The notes below the pieces were generated by a model. That model was not told where the DNA came from. It did no database searches and worked only from the letters and a program-made list of their open reading frames with translations. Shown piece by piece: positions 37,176-47,095 of a stretch of 64,000 nucleotides of DNA (position 1 is the stretch's first letter; each line of letters opens with the position of its first letter). The stretch is from Smithellaceae bacterium (GTDB lineage: Bacteria > Desulfobacterota > Syntrophia > Syntrophales > Smithellaceae). The translations under genes and the position numbers were made by a program. The stretch is from assembly GCA_028693285.1 (NCBI GenBank), contig JAQUVQ010000008.1:1-64000 (forward strand). Reading direction: 5' to 3'.

Positions 37176-38012
37176 ATGACCGGGTTCAGTGAGGTCTCAT
37201 TGATGTATGACTCGCCTTATTCCGCGTCGTCGGATGTATCCAACGCACGCGCTCAGGACAACGTCGACCTTTCCATTTCACGCATCGAAGTCCTGGCCTT
37301 TCGAACCACCTTCGATGTTAAAAAGAGGCGCGGTATGGTTCCCGTCAATGTTTCCTTCTTCCCGGAAAAGCAGTTTGCCCGGGCGCTGAAAATCATGAGG
37401 CCCGTCTTCGCCAAAAATCTCGCTGTCAGTTCACGGGTTGCCGTGGCGAAGGCGGGAGAATCGCTGGGAGACGTCGTCGTGCCAGAGGGGAAAACAGGTC
37501 TGGCGACGATTTGCAGCATTGTGGTCAACGGCGTGCTGCTCAAGCACGGCATTCCCGTTGATTCCAAATTTGGCGGAATCCTTCAACTGAGAAAAGGCCA
37601 GGGCCTGCGATTTGTGGAGCTGATTCATTACGCCAGCTCATCGCTGGACCCGTCGGAAATTTTTATTCGCGGCAAGATGACCTCCATCGGGCAAGTGGTG
37701 GCGAACGGCGATGGTAAAATTCTGGCGAATTTCCGTGAAATCCCCGCCTTGAGCCGCACACTGGTGAATTGCGTGATTGATGATTTCACGCGCGCCGGCA
37801 TTAACGCCGTCTTATCCATCGGGGACATTGGGCATCCCATCTGCCAGACGCATGTTGATCTGAACAAGATCGGAATGATCATGATTGGCGGATTAAACCC
37901 GGTTGTGGCAGTCAGCGAAGCTGGCATTCCAGTGGATAATCGCGCCATGTCCACCGTGATGGAATTCGAGCAGCTGCAGGATATCGGCAAAGGCAAGGGG
38001 TCAAATCTTTAA
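37176..38012 (+). CDS. NrpR regulatory-domain (DUF128)-like protein
   Basis: GLATICSIVVNGVLLKHGIPVDSKFGGILQLRKGQGLRFVELIHYASSSLDPSEIFIRGKMTSIGQVVANGDGKILANFREIPALS matches remembered NrpR/DUF128 motifs. No N-terminal HTH recognised. Confidence 0.75.
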   Translation: MTGFSEVSLMYDSPYSASSDVSNARAQDNVDLSISRIEVLAFRTTFDVKKRRGMVPVNVSFFPEKQFARALKIMRPVFAKNLAVSSRVAVAKAGESLGDVVVPEGKTGLATICSIVVNGVLLKHGIPVDSKFGGILQLRKGQGLRFVELIHYASSSLDPSEIFIRGKMTSIGQVVANGDGKILANFREIPALSRTLVNCVIDDFTRAGINAVLSIGDIGHPICQTHVDLNKIGMIMIGGLNPVVAVSEAGIPVDNRAMSTVMEFEQLQDIGKGKGSNL

Positions 38013-39013
38013 TCTTGGCCGCATTTGCAGATGTCCAGCGGCCGGGTGGGGACAAGATCCAGATCGATGATCATTTCGTGGTCCAGCCGGCTGTCGCGGC
38101 CGGTCGTGGTCAGGTAGTTGCCCGTCATCAGCGAATTGGCGCCCGCGATGATGCCCAGCGGCAGAAGCTGGCGCAGACTTTTTTCTTTTCCGCCGCAGAG
38201 TTTGATGTCCCTGTCCGGCAGCAGGAACCGGTAAACGGCGATGGTCATGAGAATTTCCATCGGCGGCAGAAGCGGCATGTGCGAAAGCGGCGTGCCCTTG
38301 ATCGGATGGAGCAGATTGATCGGCACCGAATCGACGCTCAGCCGGTGCAGGTCGGCGGCAAGTTCGATGCGATGCGTGATGTTTTCACCCATGCCGAAGA
38401 GCGCGCCGGAACAGACGGACAGGCCTGCGTCTTTGGCGGCGCTGATGGTGGCCACGTTTTCTTCGTAGTCGTGGGTGGTGCAGATATTGCGGTAGTAGCT
38501 GCGGGCCGTTTCCAGATTGTGATGATAGCGGAACAGTCCGGCGGCTTTGAGGTCGCGGGCCCGGTCCGCGTCGAGCAGTCCCAGCGAGGCGCACGGGTGA
38601 ATGCCCGCATCCCGAATCTGCCCGACGGCTTTCAAAATTTCGGACCATTCCTTTTTGGATCTGACGCTTTTCCCGCTGGTGACGATGCCGAAGAACTCCG
38701 CCCCGTTTTTCCCGGCCTGTTCGGCTTCGGCGATCATTTGTTTGGCCGGCTTGAGCGGGTAAACGGGCGCGGAAGCGTTGTGGCGCCGGGATTGCGCGCA
38801 GAAACTGCAGTCTTCGGAGCACTTGCCGGACTTGGCGTTGGTAATCGAGCAAAGAATAATTTCTTTTCCTTTAAAGCGTTCCCGAATTTCGAAGGCCGCG
38901 GCGCAAATACGCCAGGGGGCCGAGCTTCCCTCAATAAAGAGCTCCAGGGCTTCGGATTCCCGAATGCCCTTTCCTTTCAAGGCCTTATCTTTCAGGGTAT
39001 CGATCAGATCCAT
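38009..39013 (-). CDS. bioB: Biotin synthase
   Basis: CSITNAKSGKCSEDCSFCAQS radical-SAM motif, HHNLETARSYYRNICTTHDYEENVATISAAKDAGL. Confidence 0.95.
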   Translation of the reverse strand: MDLIDTLKDKALKGKGIRESEALELFIEGSSAPWRICAAAFEIRERFKGKEIILCSITNAKSGKCSEDCSFCAQSRRHNASAPVYPLKPAKQMIAEAEQAGKNGAEFFGIVTSGKSVRSKKEWSEILKAVGQIRDAGIHPCASLGLLDADRARDLKAAGLFRYHHNLETARSYYRNICTTHDYEENVATISAAKDAGLSVCSGALFGMGENITHRIELAADLHRLSVDSVPINLLHPIKGTPLSHMPLLPPMEILMTIAVYRFLLPDRDIKLCGGKEKSLRQLLPLGIIAGANSLMTGNYLTTTGRDSRLDHEMIIDLDLVPTRPLDICKCGQD

Positions 39014-39071
39014 GTTCTTTTCACCTGGTTTTTGTGTGGGCTGAAGTCAGGCAAAGCCATCAGGCCGTCCT

Positions 39072-39488
39072 TTATAAATGGTAATCTCCCGCGGCTTCCG
39101 GCTGATAGATGATTTCGTCCACTTTGAGCTTGCGGACGCCGGACGGAACGGGCCATTCGATGATGTCGCCCGTGCGGTATCCCAAAAGCGCCATGCCCAG
39201 CGGGGCCATGATGGAAAGCTTGTTTTCCGATATGTTGGCCGCGGACGGGAACACCAGGGTATAGGTTGTCTTTTCGCCGGATTCCGTGTCCGTGATGATC
39301 ACTTTGGAATTCATGGTAATGACATCCCGGGGGATATTCGGAGGATCCACCAGCACGGCGCGATACAGCTCTTTTTCCAGCAGATCGAGATTGGCCTGAT
39401 TGGCTTTGGGCGATAAACGCAAACCGTCGATCAGTTCCGTCAGCCTGTCCATGTCGAATTGCGTAATGTGTATTGTGCGGTCTGCCAT
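39072..39488 (-). CDS. rnk: Nucleoside diphosphate kinase regulator (Rnk/GreA C-terminal domain family)
   Basis: ITQFDMDRLTELIDGL...VITMNSKVIITDTESGEKTTYTLVFPSAANISENKLSIMAPLGMALLGYRTGDIIEW; GGAGG upstream of ATG. Confidence 0.85.
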   Translation of the reverse strand: MADRTIHITQFDMDRLTELIDGLRLSPKANQANLDLLEKELYRAVLVDPPNIPRDVITMNSKVIITDTESGEKTTYTLVFPSAANISENKLSIMAPLGMALLGYRTGDIIEWPVPSGVRKLKVDEIIYQPEAAGDYHL

Positions 39489-39831
39489 GATGCTGTGTCC
39501 TCCTTTTGGCCTGGTCTGGGGGTTGAAAACGGTTGCCGGATCCAAAAGCCGCAAAAACGGCGATTATTGTTTGATAAAAAACGGAACACCGTCCTGGCCG
39601 ATGCTCCGAATTGCAAAGCACCCTATCACAGTTTTCAAAAAAAAAGAACAGGCAATCCGGATCTTTTCCGCTCAAATCCCCGCAGCGGCATTCCGGCGGA
39701 GGATTTGCGGGGGTGAGGGCCGCCGGAGAAGAAACGCTTGACATTCCGTGACCTGACATTAAGATAAGGCATCATTTTAAAAGGTTTGCCAGGCAAACAG
39801 TTTGCGCGATTTTAAACCGGAGGAGATCAAA

Positions 39832-40722
39832 ATGAAAAGAGTTTTGCTGTTTATCGGGACCAACATCGCCGTGCTCGTGGTCTTAAGCATTGTCATAAAG
39901 CTTCTCGGCGTGGATCAAATTCTTTACGCCAATGGCATCAATTACTTAAACCTGCTGATTTTTTCGGCGGTTTTCGGCTTCGGAGGATCGTTCATATCGC
40001 TGGCCATGTCCAAGTGGATGGCCAAGTGGAGCACCGGCGCCCAGGTCATCATGCAGCCCCGCTCCGACGCGGAAATCTGGCTGGTGAACACGGTTCAGAA
40101 GCAGGCTGCTCAGGCGGGCATCGGCATGCCGGATGTAGCGGTTTTTGAATCGCCGTCGCCCAACGCCTTTGCTACCGGCATGAATAAGAACAACGCGCTG
40201 GTGGCGGTCAGCACGGGGCTTCTGCGCAGCATGAACCGCAATGAAGTCGAGGCGGTGCTGGGCCACGAGATCAGCCACGTGGCCAACGGCGACATGGTGA
40301 CGCTCAGTTTGATTCAGGGCGTCGTCAACACCTTTGTCATTTTTCTGTCCCGTATCGTCGGATATTTTGTGGATCGTGTTGTTCTGAAAAACGAAGAAGG
40401 CCACGGAATCGGATTTTTTATCACCACAATCGTCGCGCAGATTGTCTTCGGCATCCTGGCCAGCGTCATTGTCATGTGGTTCAGCCGCCGGCGGGAATAT
40501 CGCGCGGATGCCGGCGGCGCAAGGCTTGCGGGCGTGGGCAGCATGATCGCCGCGCTGGAGAGTCTGCAGCGCAGCACGTTTGATCCCCTGCCGGATCAGA
40601 TGCAGGCCTTCGGCATCAGCGGAAAGCCCGGCAAAAACAGTCTAAAGCTTCTGTTTATGACGCATCCCCCGCTGGAAGACCGCATCGAAGCGCTGAAGCG
40701 CTCCGCCGGACAGGCGGCGTAA
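39832..40722 (+). CDS. htpX: Protease HtpX
   Basis: [42 protein letters not shown] zinc protease motif HEISH. Confidence 0.95.
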   Translation: MKRVLLFIGTNIAVLVVLSIVIKLLGVDQILYANGINYLNLLIFSAVFGFGGSFISLAMSKWMAKWSTGAQVIMQPRSDAEIWLVNTVQKQAAQAGIGMPDVAVFESPSPNAFATGMNKNNALVAVSTGLLRSMNRNEVEAVLGHEISHVANGDMVTLSLIQGVVNTFVIFLSRIVGYFVDRVVLKNEEGHGIGFFITTIVAQIVFGILASVIVMWFSRRREYRADAGGARLAGVGSMIAALESLQRSTFDPLPDQMQAFGISGKPGKNSLKLLFMTHPPLEDRIEALKRSAGQAA

Positions 40723-40746
40723 CAAAGATTCGCGCGGGCGGCCGGT

Positions 40747-41694
40747 TTATACGTGGTTGCGCAGTTGAAGCTCCAGCGGGTGAGGATTCAGATACACCTG
40801 CTCCTTCAGATAGGGTTCATCGTATTTGCGCACATGGTGGCCGATCAGCGTGAGAGGTACGATCAGGGGAACATGACCCTGCGCGCAGCGCTCAAAGATT
40901 TCCAGAAGCTCCTGTTTTTCATCGGCGGAGAGTTTTTCCCGAAAGTAGCCCATCATGTGCATCAGCACATTGACATTCTTTTTCGGCGTGGTTTTGAGTT
41001 TCAGCGCTTCCATGAGCAGCGCTTCGTACTTTGCCCAAAGATCCTGCAGGGCGTGGCGCTTTTGTTCGGCGACCAGTTTTCCCATGGCCTGATACAGTTT
41101 TGTGCTGTGCGACAGCAAAAGCAGCTTGTGCCGTGTGTGAAAATCCACCAGGGCGCCCCGGGGGGACCTGGCCCTGCGGACTTCGCGCCAGCGCCTGAGC
41201 GCAAAAATTCTTTCAATGAAGTTTTCGCGAAGCTGCGGATCATGCAGCCGCCCTTCCTCTTCCACCGGGAGCAGGGGAAAAGCGTCCATGAACATCCGCG
41301 CGAAGATGCCCACGCCGGTTTTGGCGGGCATTCCTTTCTCATCATAGACCTTGACTCTTTCCATGCCGCTGGACGGCGAATCGCTCTTGAAAATGAAGCC
41401 GCAGAGCTCCTCGGACGCGAGCTTTGCGATGCGCATATTCGCCCAGGAAACCATCATGTCCGTTTTGTCGATGCGGCTGGTGCGCGTGACGAGCCGGGGC
41501 GCGTCCGGTCTGCCTTCCAGGCGCATGGCTTCGCGGGGAATGCCCATGCCGCACTCGGTCTCCGGGCAAACCGGCACATAATCCACATACCGCCCCAGCG
41601 TGTCTCGCAGGAAACGGTCAAGTTTGTGTCCGCCGTCATAGCGGACGTTCTCTCCCAGAAGACAGGTGCTGATGCCGAGTCTGATTTTTTCCAT
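40747..41694 (-). CDS. DUF523/DUF1722 (YbgA-like) protein
   Basis: IRLGISTCLLGENVRYDGGHKLDRFL...CPETECGMGIPREAMRL...LVDFHTRHKLLLLSHS. Confidence 0.85.
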   Translation of the reverse strand: MEKIRLGISTCLLGENVRYDGGHKLDRFLRDTLGRYVDYVPVCPETECGMGIPREAMRLEGRPDAPRLVTRTSRIDKTDMMVSWANMRIAKLASEELCGFIFKSDSPSSGMERVKVYDEKGMPAKTGVGIFARMFMDAFPLLPVEEEGRLHDPQLRENFIERIFALRRWREVRRARSPRGALVDFHTRHKLLLLSHSTKLYQAMGKLVAEQKRHALQDLWAKYEALLMEALKLKTTPKKNVNVLMHMMGYFREKLSADEKQELLEIFERCAQGHVPLIVPLTLIGHHVRKYDEPYLKEQVYLNPHPLELQLRNHV

Positions 41695-41837
41695 GGCGTC
41701 TCCTTCCCGCTTCCGTCCATGGACGGCAGGCGGTGTGTTCAAAGGCTCCTTCTCATACCACAGATGGATGCAAAATATCTTTATAAAAAGAGGGGAATTG
41801 TGTAGCATCGGCCTGCATAAAAAGGCCGGGGAAAACC

Positions 41838-43055
41838 ATGCTGAACCATGATCTGAGCTTCTTCTATTATATTGTTCTGTTTGCGGCGTACTGCTTTATC
41901 GGATGGGTGGCGGAGGTGATGTACCGCTCCGCGGCTCAGCGGAAGTTCGTCAATGCGGGATTATTGTTCGGCCCCTTCATTCCCATTTACGGCATCGGCG
42001 CCTTTCTCGTCGTTGTCCTGGAGTACGCTCTGCAGGGGCGGCCCATCGCGCTTCGTCTGGCTGCCTTCGGCCTGGTGCTAACGCTTCTTGAATACGCGGC
42101 CGGCTATCTGTCCGAAAAGATCTTCAAACTGAAGCTTTGGGACTACTCGGAATACCGCTTCCATCTCCACGGCCGCGTGAGCCTTCTTTTTTCCCTTTTC
42201 TGGACCGTCCTGGCCTTCGGGTTTGTGACGATGATCCATCCCGAAGCTCTCCGGCTTTCGGCCCTGCTGCCCGCGGGCCCCGTGCAGATCGCCGCCATCG
42301 TCTTCATGGTGTATTTCTGGATCGACTACACTTTCTCCGTGATGTCGCTGGCCGCCTTCCGCAAGGGCGTCGCCTATCTCTACGAGGAGTACTTCAACTT
42401 AAGCAGCCTCGAAATCGAGGATATTTTGAAATCCTTTCAGCGGCTGCGGGAAGCTTTTCCCGACCTGAACCGGTACGTCAACCAGAACATCAACCGGCGC
42501 ATCCGGATCAAGATCGGTTCGTTTCTAAAGCCCGTTTTGGAAAAATTCTTCCAGGAGCTTGACGGCCGGAAGCCGTTTGAAGCGGAGTATTACGAGACCG
42601 TGCGGGAGATTCTCGATCATGAGGAATTCCGGAAGCTCAAGGACTACTTCCATCACAACTCCTCCATTTATCGCCATGTTCACGACGTGGCCTACCTGTC
42701 CTACCGGATCAGCAAATTTCTCAAGCTCGATTTCCGCTCCACGGCCCGTGGCGCGCTGCTGCACGACTTTTTTCTCTATGACTGGCGCCATCACGACGCG
42801 CCGGATTTGCCCAGGGAAAAATTCCACGGCCTGGAACATCCGAAAATCGCCGCGGCCAACGCCAAAAAATATTTTTCTCTCAACGACATTGAAGAGGACA
42901 TCATCCGCAAGCACATGTGGCCGCTCACCATCGTGCCGCCGAAATACAAGGAGTCCTACGTCGTTTCATTTGCGGACAAGTATCTGTCTTCCAGGGAATT
43001 CATCAGCGAGTACAAAAAAAGAATCGAGAAGCGCCGGTCGAAGGCGTCCGAATGA
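41838..43055 (+). CDS. CmpB-like (DUF1113, putative ABC permease) membrane domain fused to HD domain
   Basis: N-terminal YYIVLFAAYCFIGWVAEVMYRSAAQRKFVNAGLLFGPFIPIYGIGAF; C-terminal HDVAYLSYRISKFL...GALLHDFFLYDW HD-type residues. Confidence 0.75.
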   Translation: MLNHDLSFFYYIVLFAAYCFIGWVAEVMYRSAAQRKFVNAGLLFGPFIPIYGIGAFLVVVLEYALQGRPIALRLAAFGLVLTLLEYAAGYLSEKIFKLKLWDYSEYRFHLHGRVSLLFSLFWTVLAFGFVTMIHPEALRLSALLPAGPVQIAAIVFMVYFWIDYTFSVMSLAAFRKGVAYLYEEYFNLSSLEIEDILKSFQRLREAFPDLNRYVNQNINRRIRIKIGSFLKPVLEKFFQELDGRKPFEAEYYETVREILDHEEFRKLKDYFHHNSSIYRHVHDVAYLSYRISKFLKLDFRSTARGALLHDFFLYDWRHHDAPDLPREKFHGLEHPKIAAANAKKYFSLNDIEEDIIRKHMWPLTIVPPKYKESYVVSFADKYLSSREFISEYKKRIEKRRSKASE

Positions 43056-43098
43056 ACAGCGCATTTTTGCGATGGGGCCGCGGGCGGCTTGGTTTTGT

Positions 43099-43719
43099 TC
43101 AGGGGATGGCGCCGATTGCGGTAACGGACTTTTCCGGCTGAAGAATGCACGCCGGCGTGATGGAGACGCCGATTTCTTCCATTCGCAGTTTTTTGTGAAT
43201 GACTTTTTGGCTGGACAGGGAAAAGTCCGCGTAGCCCGCGGAAAAGCGGCGCGGCAAGAGACGCCTGCCTTCGCGCCGGAGCTGACCGTTCACATAATTC
43301 ATGATCCAGTCGAGCGCCGCGTCGGTCATTTCACTGGCGGTTGCGTCGTAAACGACGGCGGCGGTCAGGTTTCCCCGGGCGGTTTCTTCCGCGATGGCGT
43401 CCATGATCGGTTTGCCGGCAGTCGCCCCCATCAGCACCGCATCCCGGCAGTCGCCCAGAAACGCGGAAAGCTTTTCGCTGCGGAAGGTCGTCCGTCCTTG
43501 AAGGGAGATGAGCCGCCCGTCATTCCGGCGGATGGAAAGCCGCAGGAAGGAGCCCTGCAGTCGAATCATCGAGGCCGCTTCTTCCATGTGCCGGTCCGTT
43601 TCCCGCCGGCGGCCGGATGAAAGGGACGTGGTCGCTCTTTTAAATCCAAGCCGGGAATAGATCTGCGCCGCGGGCGGGGCGATCACAATGTTTTTCAGCA
43701 AAATGGCGGAGTTGGGCAT
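43099..43719 (-). CDS. Stand-alone vitamin B12-dependent methionine synthase activation-domain-like protein
   Basis: RRLLPRRFSAGYADFSLSSQKVIHKKLRMEEIGVSITPACILQPEKSVTAIGAIP resembles the MetH reactivation domain C-terminus. Confidence 0.7.
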   Translation of the reverse strand: MPNSAILLKNIVIAPPAAQIYSRLGFKRATTSLSSGRRRETDRHMEEAASMIRLQGSFLRLSIRRNDGRLISLQGRTTFRSEKLSAFLGDCRDAVLMGATAGKPIMDAIAEETARGNLTAAVVYDATASEMTDAALDWIMNYVNGQLRREGRRLLPRRFSAGYADFSLSSQKVIHKKLRMEEIGVSITPACILQPEKSVTAIGAIP

Positions 43720-43731
43720 GAGTCGTCCGGC

Positions 43732-44136
43732 TTATGGAGTGGAGGGGTTCGAATACAGTCTTTTCCACCGGTTCAGCTTTCCAAAGGCGTCTTCGACGGA
43801 GGCCAGGATCAGCTTCATATCCAGCGGCTTTTCAAAATAATCGTCAAAGCCGGCCCCTCGGCATTCCTCGATGCCGAACAGCGGAGACCATCCGGTGACG
43901 GCAAAAATCATGGAGACGGGCTGTGTTTCGCGGATCTTCCGGCAGAGCTCGATGCCGTCCATGCTGAAGAGCTTCAGATCCAGAAAAATGACGTCGATGA
44001 CGCTGTGCCGAAGAATCTCCAGCGCCGAAGGACCGTTTTCCGCGGCAGCGACCTCGTAGCCTTCCGCGGAAAAGAGCTGGGAAAGCAGTCTCCGCATGGA
44101 TTCCTCGTCGTCCACGATCAGAATTTTGCCTTTCAT
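43732..44136 (-). CDS. Single-domain response regulator (CheY-like)
   Basis: [35 protein letters not shown]...[17 protein letters not shown]. Start overlaps leuB stop by 4 nt. Confidence 0.9.
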   Translation of the reverse strand: MKGKILIVDDEESMRRLLSQLFSAEGYEVAAAENGPSALEILRHSVIDVIFLDLKLFSMDGIELCRKIRETQPVSMIFAVTGWSPLFGIEECRGAGFDDYFEKPLDMKLILASVEDAFGKLNRWKRLYSNPSTP

Positions 44137-45257
44137 GGCGATTTGACCTCCTTTCCGGCCGGCTCCCGCAGGAGGGAGGAAAGATTCCGGACGACGGCTT
44201 CGCCCATCTCTTCGGTTGTGGCCGCCCCGCCGCCCGCCGCGGCGATGTCCGGTGTGCGCAGGCCCTCCCGCAGAACGCTTTTCACCGATTGTTCGACCAG
44301 CGCCGCCTCTTCGGGGCGGTCCAGTGAATGCCGCAGCATCAGGGCGACCGACAGAATCGTCGCCAGCGGGTTGGCGATGTTTTTCCCCGCGATGTCCGGC
44401 GCGGAGCCGTGGATCGGCTCGTACAGAGCCTTGCCGTCTCCCAGGCTGGCCGACGGCAGCATGCCGATGGAGCCGGTCAGCATGGCGGCTTCGTCGCTCA
44501 GAATGTCGCCGAACAGGTTGGCGGTCACGATCACGTCGAACTGCGAAGGATTGCGGACGAGCTGCATGGCGCAGTTGTCCACATACATGTGCGAAAGCGA
44601 CACGTCGGGATAATCGCCTCCCGTCTCCGTTACGACCTGGCGCCACAGTTCCGTGGTTTCCAGAACGTTGGCCTTGTCCACCGACAGGAGTTTTTTTCTC
44701 CGTCCGCGCGCGAGTACAAACGCCCGGATGGCGATGCGGCGGATTTCGTCTTCCGTGTAGATCATGGTGTTGACGCCGGTGCGCCGGCCGCTTTGATCTT
44801 TGGTCACGCCGCGCGGCTTGCCGAAATAGATATCGCCGGTCAGCTCCCGCAAAATCAGAAGGTCGATGCCCTGCACCAGATCCTTTTTGAGCGGCGAGGC
44901 GTCCGCCAGCTCGTCAAAGACCGTCACGGGCCGCAGGTTGGCGTAAAGCCCCAGTTTTTCGCGCAGGCCCAGAAGCGCCCGTTCGGGCCGGAGGCTGTAA
45001 TCCAGTCCTTCCCATTTCGGGCCGCCCACCGCGCCCAGCAGCACGGCGTCGCTTTGCAGGGCTAGATGGAGGCTTTCATCGGGAAAGGGCGTTCCGCAGG
45101 CGTCATAGGCGCTGCCGCCGATGAGCCCACTGGCAAGCGAAAGGGAGATGCCGCGCCGGTCGGCGACAAGCTTCAGGACTTTCAGGGCTTCCCGAATAAT
45201 TTCCGGACCGATTCCGTCCCCGGCGAAAACAGCGATTTTCAGGTTTTGTTTCGTCAT
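44133..45257 (-). CDS. leuB: 3-isopropylmalate dehydrogenase
   Basis: [22 protein letters not shown]...[27 protein letters not shown]. Confidence 0.96.
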   Translation of the reverse strand: MTKQNLKIAVFAGDGIGPEIIREALKVLKLVADRRGISLSLASGLIGGSAYDACGTPFPDESLHLALQSDAVLLGAVGGPKWEGLDYSLRPERALLGLREKLGLYANLRPVTVFDELADASPLKKDLVQGIDLLILRELTGDIYFGKPRGVTKDQSGRRTGVNTMIYTEDEIRRIAIRAFVLARGRRKKLLSVDKANVLETTELWRQVVTETGGDYPDVSLSHMYVDNCAMQLVRNPSQFDVIVTANLFGDILSDEAAMLTGSIGMLPSASLGDGKALYEPIHGSAPDIAGKNIANPLATILSVALMLRHSLDRPEEAALVEQSVKSVLREGLRTPDIAAAGGGAATTEEMGEAVVRNLSSLLREPAGKEVKSP

Positions 45258-45264
45258 GCTTTTC

Positions 45265-45750
45265 TCATTTTCCGGCAATGTGCTTCATCAGGCCGCCGTC
45301 GGCGATGAGCTGTTCCATGAAGGGCGGAATCGGGCTGATCGAAAATGTTTGGTTCTGGCCTTCCACGGTGATGGAGCCCTGCGCGCTGTCCAGCGTTATC
45401 TTTGCGCCTTCGGCAATCGCGTCCGCCAGATCGCGGGATTCGAAGATCGGCAGGCCCATGTTGAAGGCGTTGCGGTAGAAGATGCGCGCGAAGCTTTTGG
45501 CCACGACGCAGGAGATTCCGGCCGCCTTGATGGCGATGGGCGCGTGCTCCCGCGAAGAGCCGCAGCCGAAGTTTTCTCCGCCGACGATGATGTCGCCCGG
45601 CGTCATTCGGGTCATGAAGGCGGGGTCTGCGTCTTCCATGCAGTGCCGGGCCAGTTCAGCCGGGTCCGACGTGTTGAGATAGCGCGCGGGAATGATCGCG
45701 TCTGTGTCGATGTTGTCCCCGAATTTCCAGATTTTTCCTTTCAGGATCAT
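45265..45750 (-). CDS. leuD: 3-isopropylmalate dehydratase small subunit
   Basis: [36 protein letters not shown]...[23 protein letters not shown]. Confidence 0.95.
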   Translation of the reverse strand: MILKGKIWKFGDNIDTDAIIPARYLNTSDPAELARHCMEDADPAFMTRMTPGDIIVGGENFGCGSSREHAPIAIKAAGISCVVAKSFARIFYRNAFNMGLPIFESRDLADAIAEGAKITLDSAQGSITVEGQNQTFSISPIPPFMEQLIADGGLMKHIAGK

Positions 45751-45768
45751 GGTCCCGTCCCCTTGGTT

Positions 45769-47028
45769 TTAGATTTCGTCCGGTGAAGCGATGCGGCCCA
45801 GAACGGCGGAAGCCGCGGCCACGGCGGTGCCGGCCAGATAAACTTCGCTTCTGGGATGGCCCATGCGCCCCACGAAATTGCGGTTGGTCGTGGCGACGGA
45901 TTTTTCCCCCTCGGCCAGAATGCCCATGTGCCCCCCGAGGCAAGCGCCGCACGACGGCGGGCTGATGACCGCCCCCGCGTCCATGAAGATTTCCAGAAGC
46001 CCTTCCTGAAGGGCCTGCCTGTAAATAAACGGCGTGGCCGGAACCACGATGAGGCGGACATGAGGGGCTGCCTTGCGGCCTTTCAAAATCCCGGCGGCAA
46101 CGCGCAGGTCTTCAATCCGGCCGTTGGTGCAGCTCCCGATCAGGGACTGATCGATCTTCACTTCGCCCGCCTGGCTGATGGCCCTGACGTTGGAAGGCAG
46201 ATGCGGAAAGGCGACCTGAGGCTCCAGTCGGGAGGCGTCGATTTCAATCGTCTGCGCGTAAACGGCGTCCGGGTCGGATGTGTAAAAGGCGTAAGGCCTT
46301 TTGGCGCGCGGCTTGACGTATTCCCGGGTAATCTCGTCCGGCGGAAAGATGCCGTTTTTCGCGCCGGCCTCGATGGCCATGTTGGCCATGGACAGCCGGT
46401 CGGCCATGGGCAGAGCGCGAATGGTTTCGCCCGTGAACTCCATCGCGGAATAGAGAGCGCCGTCCACGCCGATGCGTCCGATGATATGAAGAATCAGGTC
46501 TTTTCCGGAAACCCATTTTTGCGGTTTGCCGTAAACGACGAATTTGATCGACTCCGGGACCTTGAACCACAGCTCGCCCGTGAGCAGGACCGCGGCCAGA
46601 TCCGTGCTGCCCACGCCGGTGGCAAAAGCGCCCAGCGCTCCGTAGGTGCAGGTGTGGCTGTCCGCGCCGATGACCAGGTCGCCGGGAAGCACGATGCCTT
46701 TTTCGGGCAGCAGCGCGTGTTCGACGCCTACTTGCCCGCCCTCGTAAAAGTGCGTGATCCCGTGCTCGACGGCGAATTCGCGGACGGTTTTGCACTGCTG
46801 GGCGGAGTTGATGTCTTTGTTCGGCGTAAAATGATCCAGGACCAGCGCCACGCGGTCCCGGTCAAAAACCTTCTTGCCGCCGGCCGCGCGAAATTCGCGG
46901 ATGGCGATGGGCGCCGTAATGTCGTTGCCCAGCGCAATGTCCACGCGGGCGTTGATGAGCCGGCCGGGCGCAATTTCCTTCAGGTCCGTGTGCGCCATTA
47001 AAATTTTTTCCGTTATCGTGTATCCCAC
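45769..47028 (-). CDS. leuC: 3-isopropylmalate dehydratase large subunit
   Basis: [41 protein letters not shown]...[20 protein letters not shown]. Confidence 0.95.
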   Translation of the reverse strand: MGYTITEKILMAHTDLKEIAPGRLINARVDIALGNDITAPIAIREFRAAGGKKVFDRDRVALVLDHFTPNKDINSAQQCKTVREFAVEHGITHFYEGGQVGVEHALLPEKGIVLPGDLVIGADSHTCTYGALGAFATGVGSTDLAAVLLTGELWFKVPESIKFVVYGKPQKWVSGKDLILHIIGRIGVDGALYSAMEFTGETIRALPMADRLSMANMAIEAGAKNGIFPPDEITREYVKPRAKRPYAFYTSDPDAVYAQTIEIDASRLEPQVAFPHLPSNVRAISQAGEVKIDQSLIGSCTNGRIEDLRVAAGILKGRKAAPHVRLIVVPATPFIYRQALQEGLLEIFMDAGAVISPPSCGACLGGHMGILAEGEKSVATTNRNFVGRMGHPRSEVYLAGTAVAAASAVLGRIASPDEI

Positions 47029-47095
47029 GCGATGGACTCCCTGATAAAAAATGCTTTTTAAAAAGTTAAAAAGATCGTTTTAACTATCCCATTTT

